A DNA stretch of 64,000 nt from Aspidapion aeneum. Lineage: Eukaryota; Arthropoda; Insecta; Coleoptera; Brentidae. The stretch spans positions 83,113,321 to 83,177,320 of the forward strand of contig OY755040.1 of the NCBI GenBank assembly GCA_963576565.1, written 5' to 3'. The notes under the pieces are model-generated. The model did not search any database and was not told where the DNA came from. It saw only the letters and a program-made list of their open reading frames with translations. Of this stretch, positions 22,822 through 33,467 are shown piece after piece (the stretch's first letter is position 1; every line of letters begins with the position of its first letter). The position numbers and the translations under genes were made by a program.

Positions 22822-24765
22822 TTATTGCTTTGAAGTTTCAACTTTACCAATCAGCACATAGCCAAAGATGCTATTAAAAGCACTAGGTTGTCCACGCTCT
22901 CCGTGGATAACTCCCTCTTGTAAGAGATGCGGAAAAAGTTCACAACCTACTAGGACATCAATGGAACTTGGTATATGGAAGTTTTGATCAGAAAGTTTGA
23001 TATTGCGAATGTGATTCCACTTGTTCGAGTCGACAGCGCAAGAAGGAATCTCTGTACAAAGTTTTGGAAGTACTAAAGCCTCAAAATCAAAGGTAGGTCC
23101 CGCTTGACCTTGAGGTTTGATAAGACATTTCGTCTTACCTTTGGTATTGGAAGATGTCATTTGATTTAAGCCTTGAATGGAAGTAGAAAAGAAGCTTTTC
23201 GAAAGACCTAAACGATTTAGACATTTTTCTGAAATAAAGTTTGCCTCTGAGGCAGAATCGAGTAAGATACGAACTGGTTGGTAATGTCCCCTTGAGTCTA
23301 ACATGTCAGCTACAACGGTAGAAAGTAGAAAAGTGGAATTTTTGGAAATCATTGTCGCATGACAGTTTGTGGAATGGCTTCCTGACATAGGGGTGCTATT
23401 GGAATTGGAAAGTGGAATATTAACGTTCTCTGGAGGATAAGAATTAACACTCACAGAGGGCGCTACTGGTTGTGGAACGTGAAGAAGACTGTGGTGCCTA
23501 GCTCCACACGTAAAGCAGTTGTAGGAGGAGGGGCAATTCACGGTCTGGTGAGCAAAATGTAAGCAATTTTGGCATAGATTCACCTGCCGAACATAAGCCA
23601 TCCTTTCCTGTGGACTTTTGTTTTGAAATTCGATACATTTCGATAATGCGTAATTCGAAGAACATAGGTAACATTTTATTTTTGGATTAAAAGTTCTGTT
23701 CTGATTATTTTGTATTTGAGGGTTGCTGCGTTGATTGCTATTTTGTAAAGTATTTTGTTGATTTCTTGAATTTGAACTTTGATTTGAAATAGTTGTATTG
23801 AAAGCAGAAGGTGAATTAAAATTATTAAAACTGTTTCTCTGAAAACTGTTCTGTTGAGAATTACGCGTAGTTTGAGGTTGTCTAGGGGTTTGATTTTGCC
23901 TACTAAAACTGGGCATTTGCACTACAGATTCGAGCGCAACGCAATGATTTTCTATAAACGTGTAAAGATCAGTGTAGGACGGAATTTCTGAATTGTTTTT
24001 CTCTCTACTATAGTAAAGTTCGAAATCAGTCCTCATCTTGACTTCAAGTTTTGAGAGCATCATGTTAAAAGTAAGAAAGTCCCATTCTTTTGTAGGAAAA
24101 CCAAGCTCATTTAAGATGGCTAGATTCTCAGAAAATGTATCCAACATGGAACGTAATTCTTTCCCAGAACTGGACTTAGTTGAAAGAAAGTTAATAGCAT
24201 TCAAAGCGGTAGTAGCAATAATTCGTTTATTTTGATACCTCTTTACTAAGGTTTCATACGCAATGTGATAATTGATATCTGCGAGGGGAATGGTTTTTAC
24301 TAGAGAAAGGGCTTCATTCAGAACAGTACTCCGCAATTGTTGAAATTTCTCTATATCACTTAAATCAGAATTTTGATGTACCATGACTTTAAATAAGTCA
24401 AACCAGTGTTGCCAGTTGTTATAATTACCATCGAAAATTGGCAACCTTGGTTGTGGAAATGATCTTGTATTTGACCTCTGAACAATATTTTGTTGGTTAG
24501 GGTTGCCTACGTAATTGACAGGGTTGGCCCTAAAAAGGTCGTAGTAAATACCCTTACATTCATAATAAAGGTTGTCAAAGTCTTTTCTAGTTTTATCCTG
24601 CTCGTCAAATGAAAGTTTAAACTCTTCGAGAGAGCCAATAATTTGGTTATGAAAATTATAGAATTGAGCATGACATTCTTCGACGTCTTCATATCTAGAT
24701 TTAAACAAAAAGTGAAACGCTGTATCCGAGTTCGCTTTCAAAGCTACCTCGTGAGCTTCCGCCAT
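22822..24765 (-). CDS. BEL-4 gag and protease (647 aa)
   Basis: ATG at 24765. Residues of about 100-250 carry a DUF1759-type gag region (LPIFDGNYNNWQHWFDLFK, YETLVKRYQNKR). An Asn/Gln-rich linker follows. From about residue 366 come Cys/His clusters (CYLCSS, CQNCLHFAH, CFTCGARHH), and near residue 500 the DUF1758-type aspartic protease (LLDSASEANFI). Gag packages the RNA and the protease cuts the polyprotein. In this family gag and pol normally form one frame. Here TAA ends the protein after KVETSKQ, with pol following in the same frame, so it is a nonsense mutation or a readthrough stop. No strong readthrough context is seen. Confidence 0.92.
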   Translation of the reverse strand: MAEAHEVALKANSDTAFHFLFKSRYEDVEECHAQFYNFHNQIIGSLEEFKLSFDEQDKTRKDFDNLYYECKGIYYDLFRANPVNYVGNPNQQNIVQRSNTRSFPQPRLPIFDGNYNNWQHWFDLFKVMVHQNSDLSDIEKFQQLRSTVLNEALSLVKTIPLADINYHIAYETLVKRYQNKRIIATTALNAINFLSTKSSSGKELRSMLDTFSENLAILNELGFPTKEWDFLTFNMMLSKLEVKMRTDFELYYSREKNNSEIPSYTDLYTFIENHCVALESVVQMPSFSRQNQTPRQPQTTRNSQQNSFQRNSFNNFNSPSAFNTTISNQSSNSRNQQNTLQNSNQRSNPQIQNNQNRTFNPKIKCYLCSSNYALSKCIEFQNKSPQERMAYVRQVNLCQNCLHFAHQTVNCPSSYNCFTCGARHHSLLHVPQPVAPSVSVNSYPPENVNIPLSNSNSTPMSGSHSTNCHATMISKNSTFLLSTVVADMLDSRGHYQPVRILLDSASEANFISEKCLNRLGLSKSFFSTSIQGLNQMTSSNTKGKTKCLIKPQGQAGPTFDFEALVLPKLCTEIPSCAVDSNKWNHIRNIKLSDQNFHIPSSIDVLVGCELFPHLLQEGVIHGERGQPSAFNSIFGYVLIGKVETSKQ

Positions 24766-25608
24766 TTGGTTGAAGCTTAAAAGCCTTTTGTCGCAAAGTT
24801 TTTTTCTGTTTTTGCGTAGACATTTTTGTTTTTGAAAGTTAATTTGTTTTTAAAATTACCCAAAAAAATGCTTAAAATATAGCTTAAAATATAACCCGAA
24901 TTTTAGCAAAAATTAAACAATTTTATTATTTTAATTTTATTAACTTTTTTCGAAAATTTTGAAATGAAATGTTTGTAAGTTTGTCTGTATGTTATTATTT
25001 GAACATATCCTTAAAAAAAAACTTTTATGTCTCACCAAGGATTGAACCCCGCACCTCTCGATTCCAAGTCGCACACTCTGTGCACACGACTAGCGGTCCT
25101 GTTGGAAAGTTTTTAAGAAAATCGGTATTTGAAGAAAGAACGAGCGCGCAACGTGAGACCCACGTCACTATTCAAGCGGTATGACCCTGGTGACGGCGAC
25201 ACTTGCACCTGCGCGTTAACGCGACACCTGTAAAATCGATAATTAAAGGAATGTAGATGGAAGAACCGCCTTAAAATTTCACTTTCGGCGTATTGACGCC
25301 ACTTTTACTGAAAATGTAATGAACAAAGCGATCAACTTTGATGAACTAGTAAACTATACGAAATATGTGCATTGGATATAGCTATTTTTGAACGGTAATA
25401 AACACTTCGATCAACTTTGAAGGAACATATCACCAACGGGTCGTAAAACAATATGGTCTGTTTGATTTATTACTGATTGTAGAAATAATTGAAATTGGAA
25501 ATAAATTTTGAAAATATATGGAAATTTGGAATTTTTGTAGGAAATTGGTGAACCACAGGAGTCTAGGTAGTTTGGAAAACTATTAATTTGGAGAGAAGGA
25601 CCATTAAA
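24766..25608 (-). other. BEL-4 leader (5' UTR)
   Basis: Non-coding, between 5' LTR and gag. Next to the LTR, after a TTTAA spacer, the minus strand reads TGGTCCTTCTCTCC, a possible primer binding site starting with the usual TGG. A tRNA-like module is at 25035-25105. Confidence 0.6.
25035..25105 (-). other. tRNA-like module in the BEL-4 leader
   Basis: Minus strand reads CTAGTCGTGTGCACAGAG, GACTTGGAATCGAGAGG and GGGGTTCAATCC. This resembles the A-box to B-box stretch of a tRNA, the last phrase being close to the B box. Acceptor pairing is not convincing, so it is a tRNA-derived relic, not a tRNA gene. Confidence 0.35.
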
Positions 25609-25933
25609 TGTGCGTGCAAGTAGTGAAAAATAATGGAATTTCCTTCGATAGGTCGCCGGTTTGGCTTTACAAGCACATTTAAAAATAATTGTCGGTATTG
25701 ACGATAGTAAATGGAAAGTTACGATTCAACTTTTTTGGGAACGTGATTTTTCTAGTGTCTTGTTGTGACGGTGGTTGTTTTTGCACACCCATCGCGGCGC
25801 TGCTTGTCCTCCCACGTGTGCGGTGCCGTGAAAACCCATATGCATATTTAAGAGCGCGAAAGTTTAAATTATTTTAAACGCGCAGAAAAGGAAAAGTAAA
25901 TGAAAAATAGGAAATTCATTGCTTGCACCAACA
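25609..25933 (-). repeat. BEL-4 5' LTR (325 bp, internal deletion)
   Basis: Same ends as the 3' LTR, but 89 bases present at about 19010-19100 are absent after GTTACGAT (25725). Because both LTRs are copied from one template, the loss happened after integration. The lost piece is in the transcript-start side of the element, which may affect its promoter. Confidence 0.92.
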
Positions 25934-26929
25934 ATAGTGTTACATATTTCTGTAAAGCTAATTTTTTGCGGAACTTAAAAATACAAAAATATATAGGATG
26001 TTCTCTTTAAAAAAAATTGATCTGATTGTTGCCCCCTGTATATTATAACCTATAAAAAAATACTAATGGTGGGTCTAAAGTGGCCATAATTTACCAAGCC
26101 GAACAGTTTTTGTTTGAACTCTCTACTCCCAATAATAACCGAGTTATAGCGATCTTGCAATTATAAAAAATCACCCTGTACATACATTATAGATACGTAC
26201 GTTTAAAGTATATTTTACCTCGGTACTTCTCGGACCACATAGTACGTACAAGTATGTACGTACATAGTACGTACATTTTACGTTCATTTGGTAGATGCGC
26301 TTTCGAAAATTTAACAAAGAAATTTGGTAACAGATGGCTTACACTAGTTACCATTTAACGGCATTGTTAGAGATATATTTCTTAAATATTAAATCAAGCA
26401 AAACAAACTAAATCAAACCTGTGGAGACTTCGACTCTCGAGGTAAAACTGGAAGATCCACTCTAAAGTAGAAATGTTCAGGTAGCTGGAATATTTTAAAT
26501 ACTACCTACTCCTAATCCTTCACTTTCTTTGTTTTAATTTGAAGCCATATGTACGTACCATGTACGTCTGGGGTATGTACATTTTACCTTAAAATTTAAC
26601 GTACCTTGGACGTACCTACTAGGAGTTTTTTTACATACATTACTTCATTTTAGGTGCATTTTTCGTCCCTTGTAGATCCATAATGGGACATATAAAAGAC
26701 GTACAGAAATAAAGGTCCAAAGTACGTCGAATGTACGTACATAGTACGTACTTCTGTACGTATATAGTACGTACTTCTGTACGTACAAATCGAAGGAAAA
26801 TAATGGCTAAAGTTACGTCCCTGGGACGTACACATGTGGACGTACGTCGAAAAATGTACGTATTATGTACGTACATACGTCGCACAGTTACGTACTATGT
26901 ACGTACATAGTACGTACTTGTGCTATCTG

Positions 26930-27868
26930 GGTAGGATGGAGGGCTTGGACAGGAAAATTAATATAACGCCGCCTACACAATATGGATTTAGAAAGAACCA
27001 CAGCACTCTCTTGCTAGTTGTCAAAACTGTAAATGAAATTCAATTAAATTTTAATCAAAAACAGCAATCAATACTTACGCTTTTAGACATCGAAAAGGCA
27101 TTCGATACGGTTTGGCATAGAGGGATGCTGTGGAAATTTCATAATATCTTACACCCGCCTAGTACGTATTTGTCAGGTAAGGGTCAATGGCACACTATCG
27201 GATTCTAGGCAAATCCTGCCCGGGCTCCAAAAGACACGGTCATATCTCCGAAACTGTATGTATGAGATTCAAGCGACTACAAACCCACATAAGCAGACTG
27301 GGACATTTGTCGACGACGTGGGCATAAAAGCCTACTTATTTCACACGGAAACCGCCAATAGAAAGATCGAAATTCATTTAAACACCCTGGTTCCATATTT
27401 AGAGAAATGGAAAATAAACCCTCTAAAAACCGAACAAGTCATTTTCTTTAAAAAAATAGGCCAGTCAGGATAATTCAGCACCTAAAAATTGAAAATGTGA
27501 ATATACCTGTGAAGCCACGCGCCAGGTATTTAGGAGTAATCCTAGATAAACTTCTAACTTTAATTAAACACATCGACCACTTACTCCAACGAACCTGGGC
27601 CGCGGTGGCTTCACTATCACAATCTGTAGAAGGTCTGCTCTTTCACTACAGAGTGACAAACGATTCAATTATGCAATTGACTAACATAGAATCTTTGATG
27701 GACTATATGGACGACATCTCCCAGACCTTTTACAATAGAGAGTCCCAAAATGTCCTCAGACCGAAAATCTTTGCCCACACAATATACATAATTGTAATTT
27801 TAGATTCAAACCCCTGTACCATAGGACGGAAATCTTTATGGATCCAGAATAACAATAATCATAGTTAA
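26930..27868 (+). pseudogene. Jockey-like LINE RT, right fragment and C-terminus
   Basis: It resumes the RT with TPPTQYGFRKNHST, motif A LDIEKAFDTVWH, a catalytic box FVDD (usual YADD or FADD), the thumb ARYLGVILDKLL and a tail LTNIESLMDYMDDISQTFY typical of Jockey ORF2 ends. Frame breaks near 27208, 27473 and between. It pairs with 18085-18291 on the other side of the 8.6-kb nested insertion. Inactive. Confidence 0.85.
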
Positions 27869-27895
27869 ATAAAGTTAATATCTAACTCACTTGTT

Positions 27896-28361
27896 TGCCC
27901 GCAGATAGAAAAACGATAACTGCAGTGGACTGTATATATTTTAATTAATGAAAGCGCGAACAAACATAAATATATTGATATGAAATCACGAAATAATTAA
28001 GGTCCATAGGTTAATTGTTGGTACCACACAACGGAAATCAGAAACAAAGCACTCACCAGTTTGCAGCCAATTTCTCCACGTTCCAACGGGCCCCTGTCTG
28101 GATCTAATGATGGCACCACGTAGCTGAAGGGCTGAAGTTTCCAGTTCTATGCTTCAATACACCAAAATCGAGCACTTTTAAGTGTAGAAATTTGTAAATG
28201 TTGGAGAAAGTAAATTAACACGCCATTTTCTCGAGGCGGTAGAAAAGGATCTCTCTGATTGTTGGTGCGCATGTCGAAATGCGCGAAAATGTACTCTGTC
28301 CGTCATCCAATTGTGTGGTTTTAAAATTAAAAACAACCGCGAAATTTAGCGGGAGCTAACA
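27896..28361 (-). repeat. BEL-2 3' LTR (466 bp)
   Basis: Inverted relative to BEL-1, with the same ends and length. Its outer flank (27855-27895) repeats the outer flank of BEL-1. Confidence 0.88.
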
Positions 28362-28477
28362 TAACTGCCCTCCAAAACACACAATTTTAGAATCTCAACC
28401 GGACAGATATAGATATAAGAAAGATGATCGACCGATAAATATAAATGAATGAAAACAGATAAGTATCGTAAGTTTAT

Positions 28478-29789
28478 CTAGAGATAACGAAACCCGAAAA
28501 AGGCAAAACAAACAAACAAAAATTCAAAAAAAAAATAAAAAGTTCTATGCTTGTGTCGCTGTTGTAGCGTATGCAAATACTCTACAGAATACCGTTTCCA
28601 AAAATCATTATGTAGTTTTTGGATTAGTTGCCATCTCGAGAGCCGATTTAGGGGAACCTCGGACAAATCTGACTCCGGAATTTCTGAATTAAGGGGTTCA
28701 AGGGTCAAAAAATGCCCAGGGGTAAGAGGTTGAAGATCGTGTGGGTCTGAAGAGGCAGGAGATAAAGGGCGACTATTAAGTACAGCTTCTATGCGACATG
28801 TAAGGGTGGACATTTCCATGATGGACAACTTCTGGTCGCCGACAACTCGAACAAAGTGAATTTTAAAACTTTTGACGCCAGCTTCTGCCAGGCCATTGAA
28901 ATGTGGACTGAGAGGGGGTCCCAGATGCCAACGAATAGAAAGTCTGGTGGACGCACTTCTTGCGTAATCAAGTAATTGGTTACGAAACCCTATAAAATTA
29001 CTGCCCTGATCTGACCAGCATTGCGTCACGCTTCCACGTCTGGAAATGAATCGATGGAATGCACCTACAAACCCTTCGGTGGACAGTTCCATGGTTAATT
29101 CCAAATGCACGCAATGTGTGGCCGTACAGACAAACACACAGACATACGATTTGAAAGCTTTACAACCACGGTAACGATGAGGAATCACAAAGAAAGGTCC
29201 ACAAAAGTCGATAGCTACACTCGAAAAAGGTTTAAGTTGATTGATTCGATGAGCGGGAAGAGAACTCATTATGGGCGGTCTATAGGGTTTAGGGTTGATT
29301 CTAAAACATTGCAAGCACTTGGATATGGTTCTTTGAATTGCCCGTCTGGCAGATAATATCCAAAATTGCTGTAAAAGCAGATTATGTAATGTTTTAAACC
29401 CAGGATGAAGGTATTGTCTATGAGTGGACTCGATAAGAAGAGTAGTTAAACGATGGTTACTCGAAAGTAAGACGGGGTGTTTTGCAGAATAAGACAAAAG
29501 GTCAGATTTTTGTAATCTGCCACCGACTCTAATGATATTATTTTCATCAAGAAAAGGTGAAAGTTTTCGAAAAGGTTTCGGTATTGGTTTATCCTTAGAT
29601 ATCGCGGAAAAAAGCTCAGAAAAGCAAGAACCTTGAACGCGTTTGATAAGAAGGTATAACGCACTTTGCATCTCACCGGTGGTAGGAAAAACAATATTTT
29701 CAAAAATAATTTTTTGGTCCGGTGGCTTAGCGGGTTTTTGATAGGAATGGTTTTGAAAAAGGTTAACTATTCGAAGGACATAACAAATG
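28478..29789 (-). pseudogene. BEL-2: BEL/Pao integrase fragment
   Basis: Minus-strand frame from the break at 29789 to 28478. It has the integrase zinc module and all three core residues (VAIDFCGPF, WSDQGSNFIGF, HFNGLAEAGVKS). The DUF5641 tail is replaced after LHTLQQRHK by an out-of-family end, because about 250 bases are deleted at 28549, with a few filler bases. Everything upstream of the integrase region is lost at 29789, where unrelated sequence begins. It is nearly identical to BEL-1 and BEL-3. Confidence 0.9.
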
Positions 29790-29950
29790 ATGGGATAAAT
29801 TAAATTATGTACGACAAAAATGACACCCATGACAGATTAGGTGAACCTAGGGTTGTCCCAGGTCAAATCCAGGAAAAGCCGAGTTCTAACTTTTGGGTTA
29901 AAGAACTTTAAAAATGACAAACAATAGGAAATTTTATTTAGTTGCGCAGG

Positions 29951-30156
29951 CAGTAGCGTGTTGTATAGGGGGCCAGGGGGGGGCGAATGCACCCCCCCCC
30001 CCATCCCACCCCGCCCATCTGCACTTGGCTCCCCTGGCGTCCTTTAAGAAAAAATAGAATTAATAGTGTTATTGTTTTAATTTATTTGACTCCCATACCT
30101 ATATTTGCGCCCCTTAAGGTCTTCGCCCCCGCCCTTTTATCCACGACACGCTACTG
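29951..30156. mobile_element. hAT-like MITE (206 bp)
   Basis: Ends CAGTAGCGTGT and ACACGCTACTG are inverted copies in the CAG..GCG style of hAT elements. Flanks TGCGCAGG and TTCGCAGG match at 7 of 8 bases, as expected for an aged 8-bp duplication. It splits repeat X. Confidence 0.75.
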
Positions 30157-30265
30157 TTCGCAGGAGATGTTGGCAACTCTTTATTTTTGAATATATTAGG
30201 GGCTCCAATTGGCCAACGGACTGGTTGTAAAACAGTACGACAAGTACGAAAAATCCTATTGCGCG

Positions 30266-31989
30266 CGCACATAAAGAATAGAAAATAGAATAGACGAAAA
30301 TAATTTAAACAAAACGTAAATTTGTTGATTTGAAAAAACCCAGACAGCACAAGTACGTAACTCTGCGACGTAGTGTACGTACATGGTACGTACATTTTTG
30401 GACTTACGTCCACATATGTACGTCGTAGGGGCTTTAGCCAATATTTTCCTTCGATTTGTACGTACTATAGACGCACTGAAGTACGTACTGTGTACGTACA
30501 TTCGACATATTTTGGATGAATGTACGTGCTATGTACGTAAAAATATCGTACTAGATACGTACATGCTACGTCCAATTAAACGTATAATGGACGTACATGG
30601 TACGTACTTAAGAAATCATATTAAAAGAAAGAAAGTGTAAGATTGGAACCAGGAACAATTTAAATTAAAATTAATTTATCTCTAACAATGCCGTTAAATG
30701 TTAACTAGTGTACGCCATCTATTAGCAATAGCCGTTGTTAAATGTTCAGAGGCGCATCTTTAAAATAATCGTAAAATGTACGTACTATGTACGTACCTAG
30801 TATTTATAGTATGTACGTACATATTTGTACAACGTACTATATTATTTACCTAGTGTACGTACCATGTACGTACACACTTGTACGTCCACAGCACGTATTT
30901 TATTGGTCCCGGGACTTACCGACGTAAAATGTACGTATAGTGTACGTACTATGTACGTACACATTTGTACGTAAATAGTACGTACGTTTTTCGTCCCGAA
31001 AAGTAACGACGTAAAAGGTACGTAGCTAGTGGACGTACTATGTACGTACTACTGGTCCCGGGACGTCCCGACGTAAAATGGTCATAAAATGTACGTCCCT
31101 GGGACAAAGTGTGCTGTCCATCATGAAAATGTGGAAACGTAAAAGCATTGAAATGGAGTTAAGTTGAATCGCAGAATGATCGAACCCTAAAAAAGTCGAA
31201 TTGCAAAACGCCGAACCTTAAAAAAGTCGAAAGATGAAAGAAATAAAAGCAATTTAAGCCACACGTACTTTTGTCAATCCGTAAAAATGTCTAAAATAAT
31301 ATGGTCGAAAATAATATGGTCGAAAATTAAACGCACGATACGCAATGCGACGCAAAATCATCGAAACGCAATTATGTTAATACGTAAAAAGATCAAACTG
31401 TAAATTCATCGATTATATAACTCAGCTGCAAAAACTCCCGATGTTGCCAAATGTACGGTTACATCATACTCGCCTTAAGAGCCTATCAAAACCTAACCGG
31501 TTAGCGCCAATTCAACGAATTTACATCGCACCTTCATTTTCGACTTTTCTACGCTTCGATCTTGTTGCATTGCGACAAACCTACGTTTCGATGATTTTTC
31601 GTTTAGTTTTCAACTATATAATTTTCGGATCGACAAAACTACTATTCGTTTAAATTATTTTCGACAACTTTACGGATCGACAACAATACGTCTTGCTTGA
31701 GTTGCTTTCTTCTCTTTTATTTTTGTACGCTTTGGCCTTTTTGCGATTTGATTTTTTTACGGTTCAATTATTCTTTCGTTTTCGACTGAACTCTGTTTCG
31801 TGGCTTTTACGTTTCAACTGTATTATCTTCAATAATTTTACGGATCGTCAATACTACGTTTCTTCAAAATTATTTTCGTCTATTTTACTTTCGATTGTTT
31901 GTTATTTTCGACCAAATTACGGTTCAAAAATTTTTTTCGACCATTTTAGGCTTTGACAAAACGTTTTTCGATGTTTTTATGGATAGTCA
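30266..31989. mobile_element. GTCGAAA-motif inverted-repeat element
   Basis: It lies between GCGCGCGCAC and CACTTATACAAAC, which are adjacent in repeat X copy A. The left half (30290-30340 and 31120-31410) is rich in GTCGAAA, GACGCAAAA and ACGTAAA words; the right half (31540-31980) holds their inverted forms (TTTTCGAC, TTTACGGATCGACAA). A TACGTAC element sits inside. Same word set as the array at 14870-15250. Confidence 0.55.
30341..31118. mobile_element. TACGTAC-rich element, copy 2 (778 bp, uninterrupted)
   Basis: It begins CAGACAGCACAAGTACG and ends GTCCCTGGGACAAAGTGTGC followed by TGTC. It is inverted relative to copy 1. Dense in TACGTAC palindromes and GTACGTACATNNNTACGTAC spacings. 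No open frame of interest. Confidence 0.8.
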
Positions 31990-32210
31990 GCACTTATACA
32001 AACTTTTAGTGCAACGTGCAGTTGAAACGCAAATAGAAGTTTTCGGGCCGTTTTTATCATGGATCACCAAATGGTGAGTTGGAACAAAGCTAAAAATCAG
32101 CTAAATAACGGTCCGAAAAACTTAAATTATGATTTGAAAGGCTTCACAGCGGCGCAGATCACAGTAGATCTATCGCAAGCGATAGTATGTACTCAGTAGT
32201 GTCAATCCTT

Positions 32211-32743
32211 TAGAAAACTTTGTTTTACTTTGAAGCAATAAAGCACATATAAACTAGAGATCCTATATGCAGTGGCGGATCCAGAGGGGCCCGGGCACCC
32301 CCCCCCCTCCCTGACATTAAACTTATTTTTAGTTTAAGAGAAAAAATTCCACTAGATAAACCGCATTTTTTAACAAAATTTACCCGCAAGATAACTTTTT
32401 AAAATTTTTTTGATAAAAATAACTAAGTATTCTAAAAATTTTATATGCCTACCAATTTTATTTCAGACCTGAGAATTAATAAAAACTGCACCCTAGGAAC
32501 TAAATTCCTTTTATGCACTTTAGAGATCAAAAATGTACTTTTAGTCGCACCTTTAAGGTACTAAAATTATACTTTTCAATCCTTCGGAGATTAAAAGCAT
32601 CCGCTAAAATCCAGTAGGTAAGTTTACAACACACGAAACTTTGTGGAGACCTACGCTTGAGCTAAAACATTTTCGCCATGGGTTTAAATGTGCCCAGTCT
32701 TTAGCTTTTCAATACACTATTTTTGCGCGACATTATATAATGT
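32211..32743. other. Possible hAT-type end, otherwise nothing recognised
   Basis: CAGTGGCGGATCCAGAGG at 32270 is a typical hAT-type MITE terminus, but I find no partner end. The rest is unassigned. Confidence 0.45.
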
Positions 32744-32891
32744 TAACAAACGTGGAATTTCGTACCCGTGAATTTAAAAATCAAACAAGTTTCGTGGCTA
32801 ATCGGGCAAAAAAGGAGTTTTTTGTTTCCCTCATATTTTTCCGTGGGTAGCCTGAAAGCTTAACCTCACGGGGGTCCAAGATCTAATGGAC

Positions 32892-32953
32892 ACCTAATAA
32901 GTGTTGACAGTTAACCGTTTCGTCCTTATGGGACTCCTCAGAACACTGCTGGT
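32892..32953 (-). ncRNA. Hammerhead ribozyme, type I (array 1, unit 1)
   Basis: Read on the minus strand, 5' to 3': stem I strand AGUGUU, core CUGAGGA (matches CUGANGA), stem II GUCC with loop CAUAA and GGAC, core GAA, stem III ACGG with loop UUAA and CUGU, cleavage triplet ending GUC, then stem I strand AACACU. Stem I is 6 perfect pairs, plus an outer ACC/GGU after an internal loop. Stem II has 4 pairs and stem III 4, one a G-U. The cut is predicted between plus-strand bases 32906 and 32905. Open stem I makes it type I, as in schistosome and cricket satellites and in retrozymes. Confidence 0.88.
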
Positions 32954-33405
32954 CAATGTGACAAATCTTGCGAAGTTAATCAGACGGTTTTGTCTCTAAT
33001 TAAATGTAATTAGTGAGAAAACTGTAGCAAGAAGCGCCATCCACCCAGATACGAGAGAAACAAAAAACCAAAAGCAGGCGAAACACTGCTAAACAATATC
33101 GATCAATGAAAAGATCGAATGCAAATAAAAGAAAACAACTATAGTCCGTGGCCTACGACAGCTCTTTGTCTTTCAGGCCGGATCAACACATATTGCATCT
33201 TTACCCGTCATCAAGACAGTGAGCGTCAATCAACGGAATTTTTAAACCAAATAATACTAACAAACGTGGAATTTCGTACCCGTGAAGTTAAAAATCAAAC
33301 AAGTTTCGTGGCTAATCGGGCAAAAAAAGACTTTTTGGTTTCCCTCATATTTTTCCGTGGGTAGCCTGAAAGCTTAACCTCACGGGGGTCCAAGATCTAA
33401 TGGAC

Positions 33406-33467
33406 ACCTAATAAGTGTTGATAGTTAACCGTTTCGTCCTTATGGGACTCCTCAGAACACTGCTGAT
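33406..33467 (-). ncRNA. Hammerhead ribozyme (array 1, unit 2, weakened)
   Basis: As in unit 1, except plus-strand C to T at 33422. The cleavage triplet becomes AUC, still allowed as NUH, and the second pair of stem III becomes a C-A mismatch. Activity is probably reduced. Confidence 0.78.

Larger units (their letters stand above)
18881..25933 (-). mobile_element. BEL-4: full-length BEL/Pao retrotransposon
   Basis: Two LTRs bound the element and the 5-bp sequence ATAGT flanks it directly (18876-18880 and 25934-25938), which proves a single integration. Order on the minus strand is 5' LTR, long leader, gag and protease, RT, integrase, 3' LTR. It lies inside the CAGGGTG MITE and is the best preserved BEL element here. 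It differs from the BEL-1/2/3 family in LTR and protein sequence. Confidence 0.95.
18616..26178. mobile_element. CAGGGTG MITE (about 340 bp of its own), split by BEL-4
   Basis: Terminal inverted repeats of 27 bases start CAGGGTGATTTTTTATAATT at 18616 and end at 26178, both flanked by TA. Both arms continue into GATCGCTATAACTCGGTTAT (left arm after the small insert 18643-18806). A TA duplication suggests mobilisation by a Tc1/mariner-type transposase. Confidence 0.85.
18292..26929. mobile_element. TACGTAC-rich element, copy 1 (split by nested insertions)
   Basis: The left end CAGACAGCACACTTCGTCCC and right end TACTTGTGCTATCTG match, inverted, the ends of copy 2 (30341-31118). Its own sequence (18292-18615 and 26179-26929) is dense in ACGTAC palindromes such as TACGTACATAGTACGTAC. 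It sits inside the Jockey-like RT and is itself split at 18616-26178. No coding capacity. Confidence 0.75.
29880..32210 (+). repeat. Dispersed repeat X, copy B, with three insertions
   Basis: Collinear with copy A (13325-13790), but interrupted by a hAT-like MITE (29951-30156) and by a GTCGAAA-rich element that itself holds a TACGTAC element. Confidence 0.6.

Noticed and set aside
25035..25105. A functional tRNA gene
   Set aside because: Acceptor and D-stem pairing could not be drawn; only the later part resembles a tRNA.
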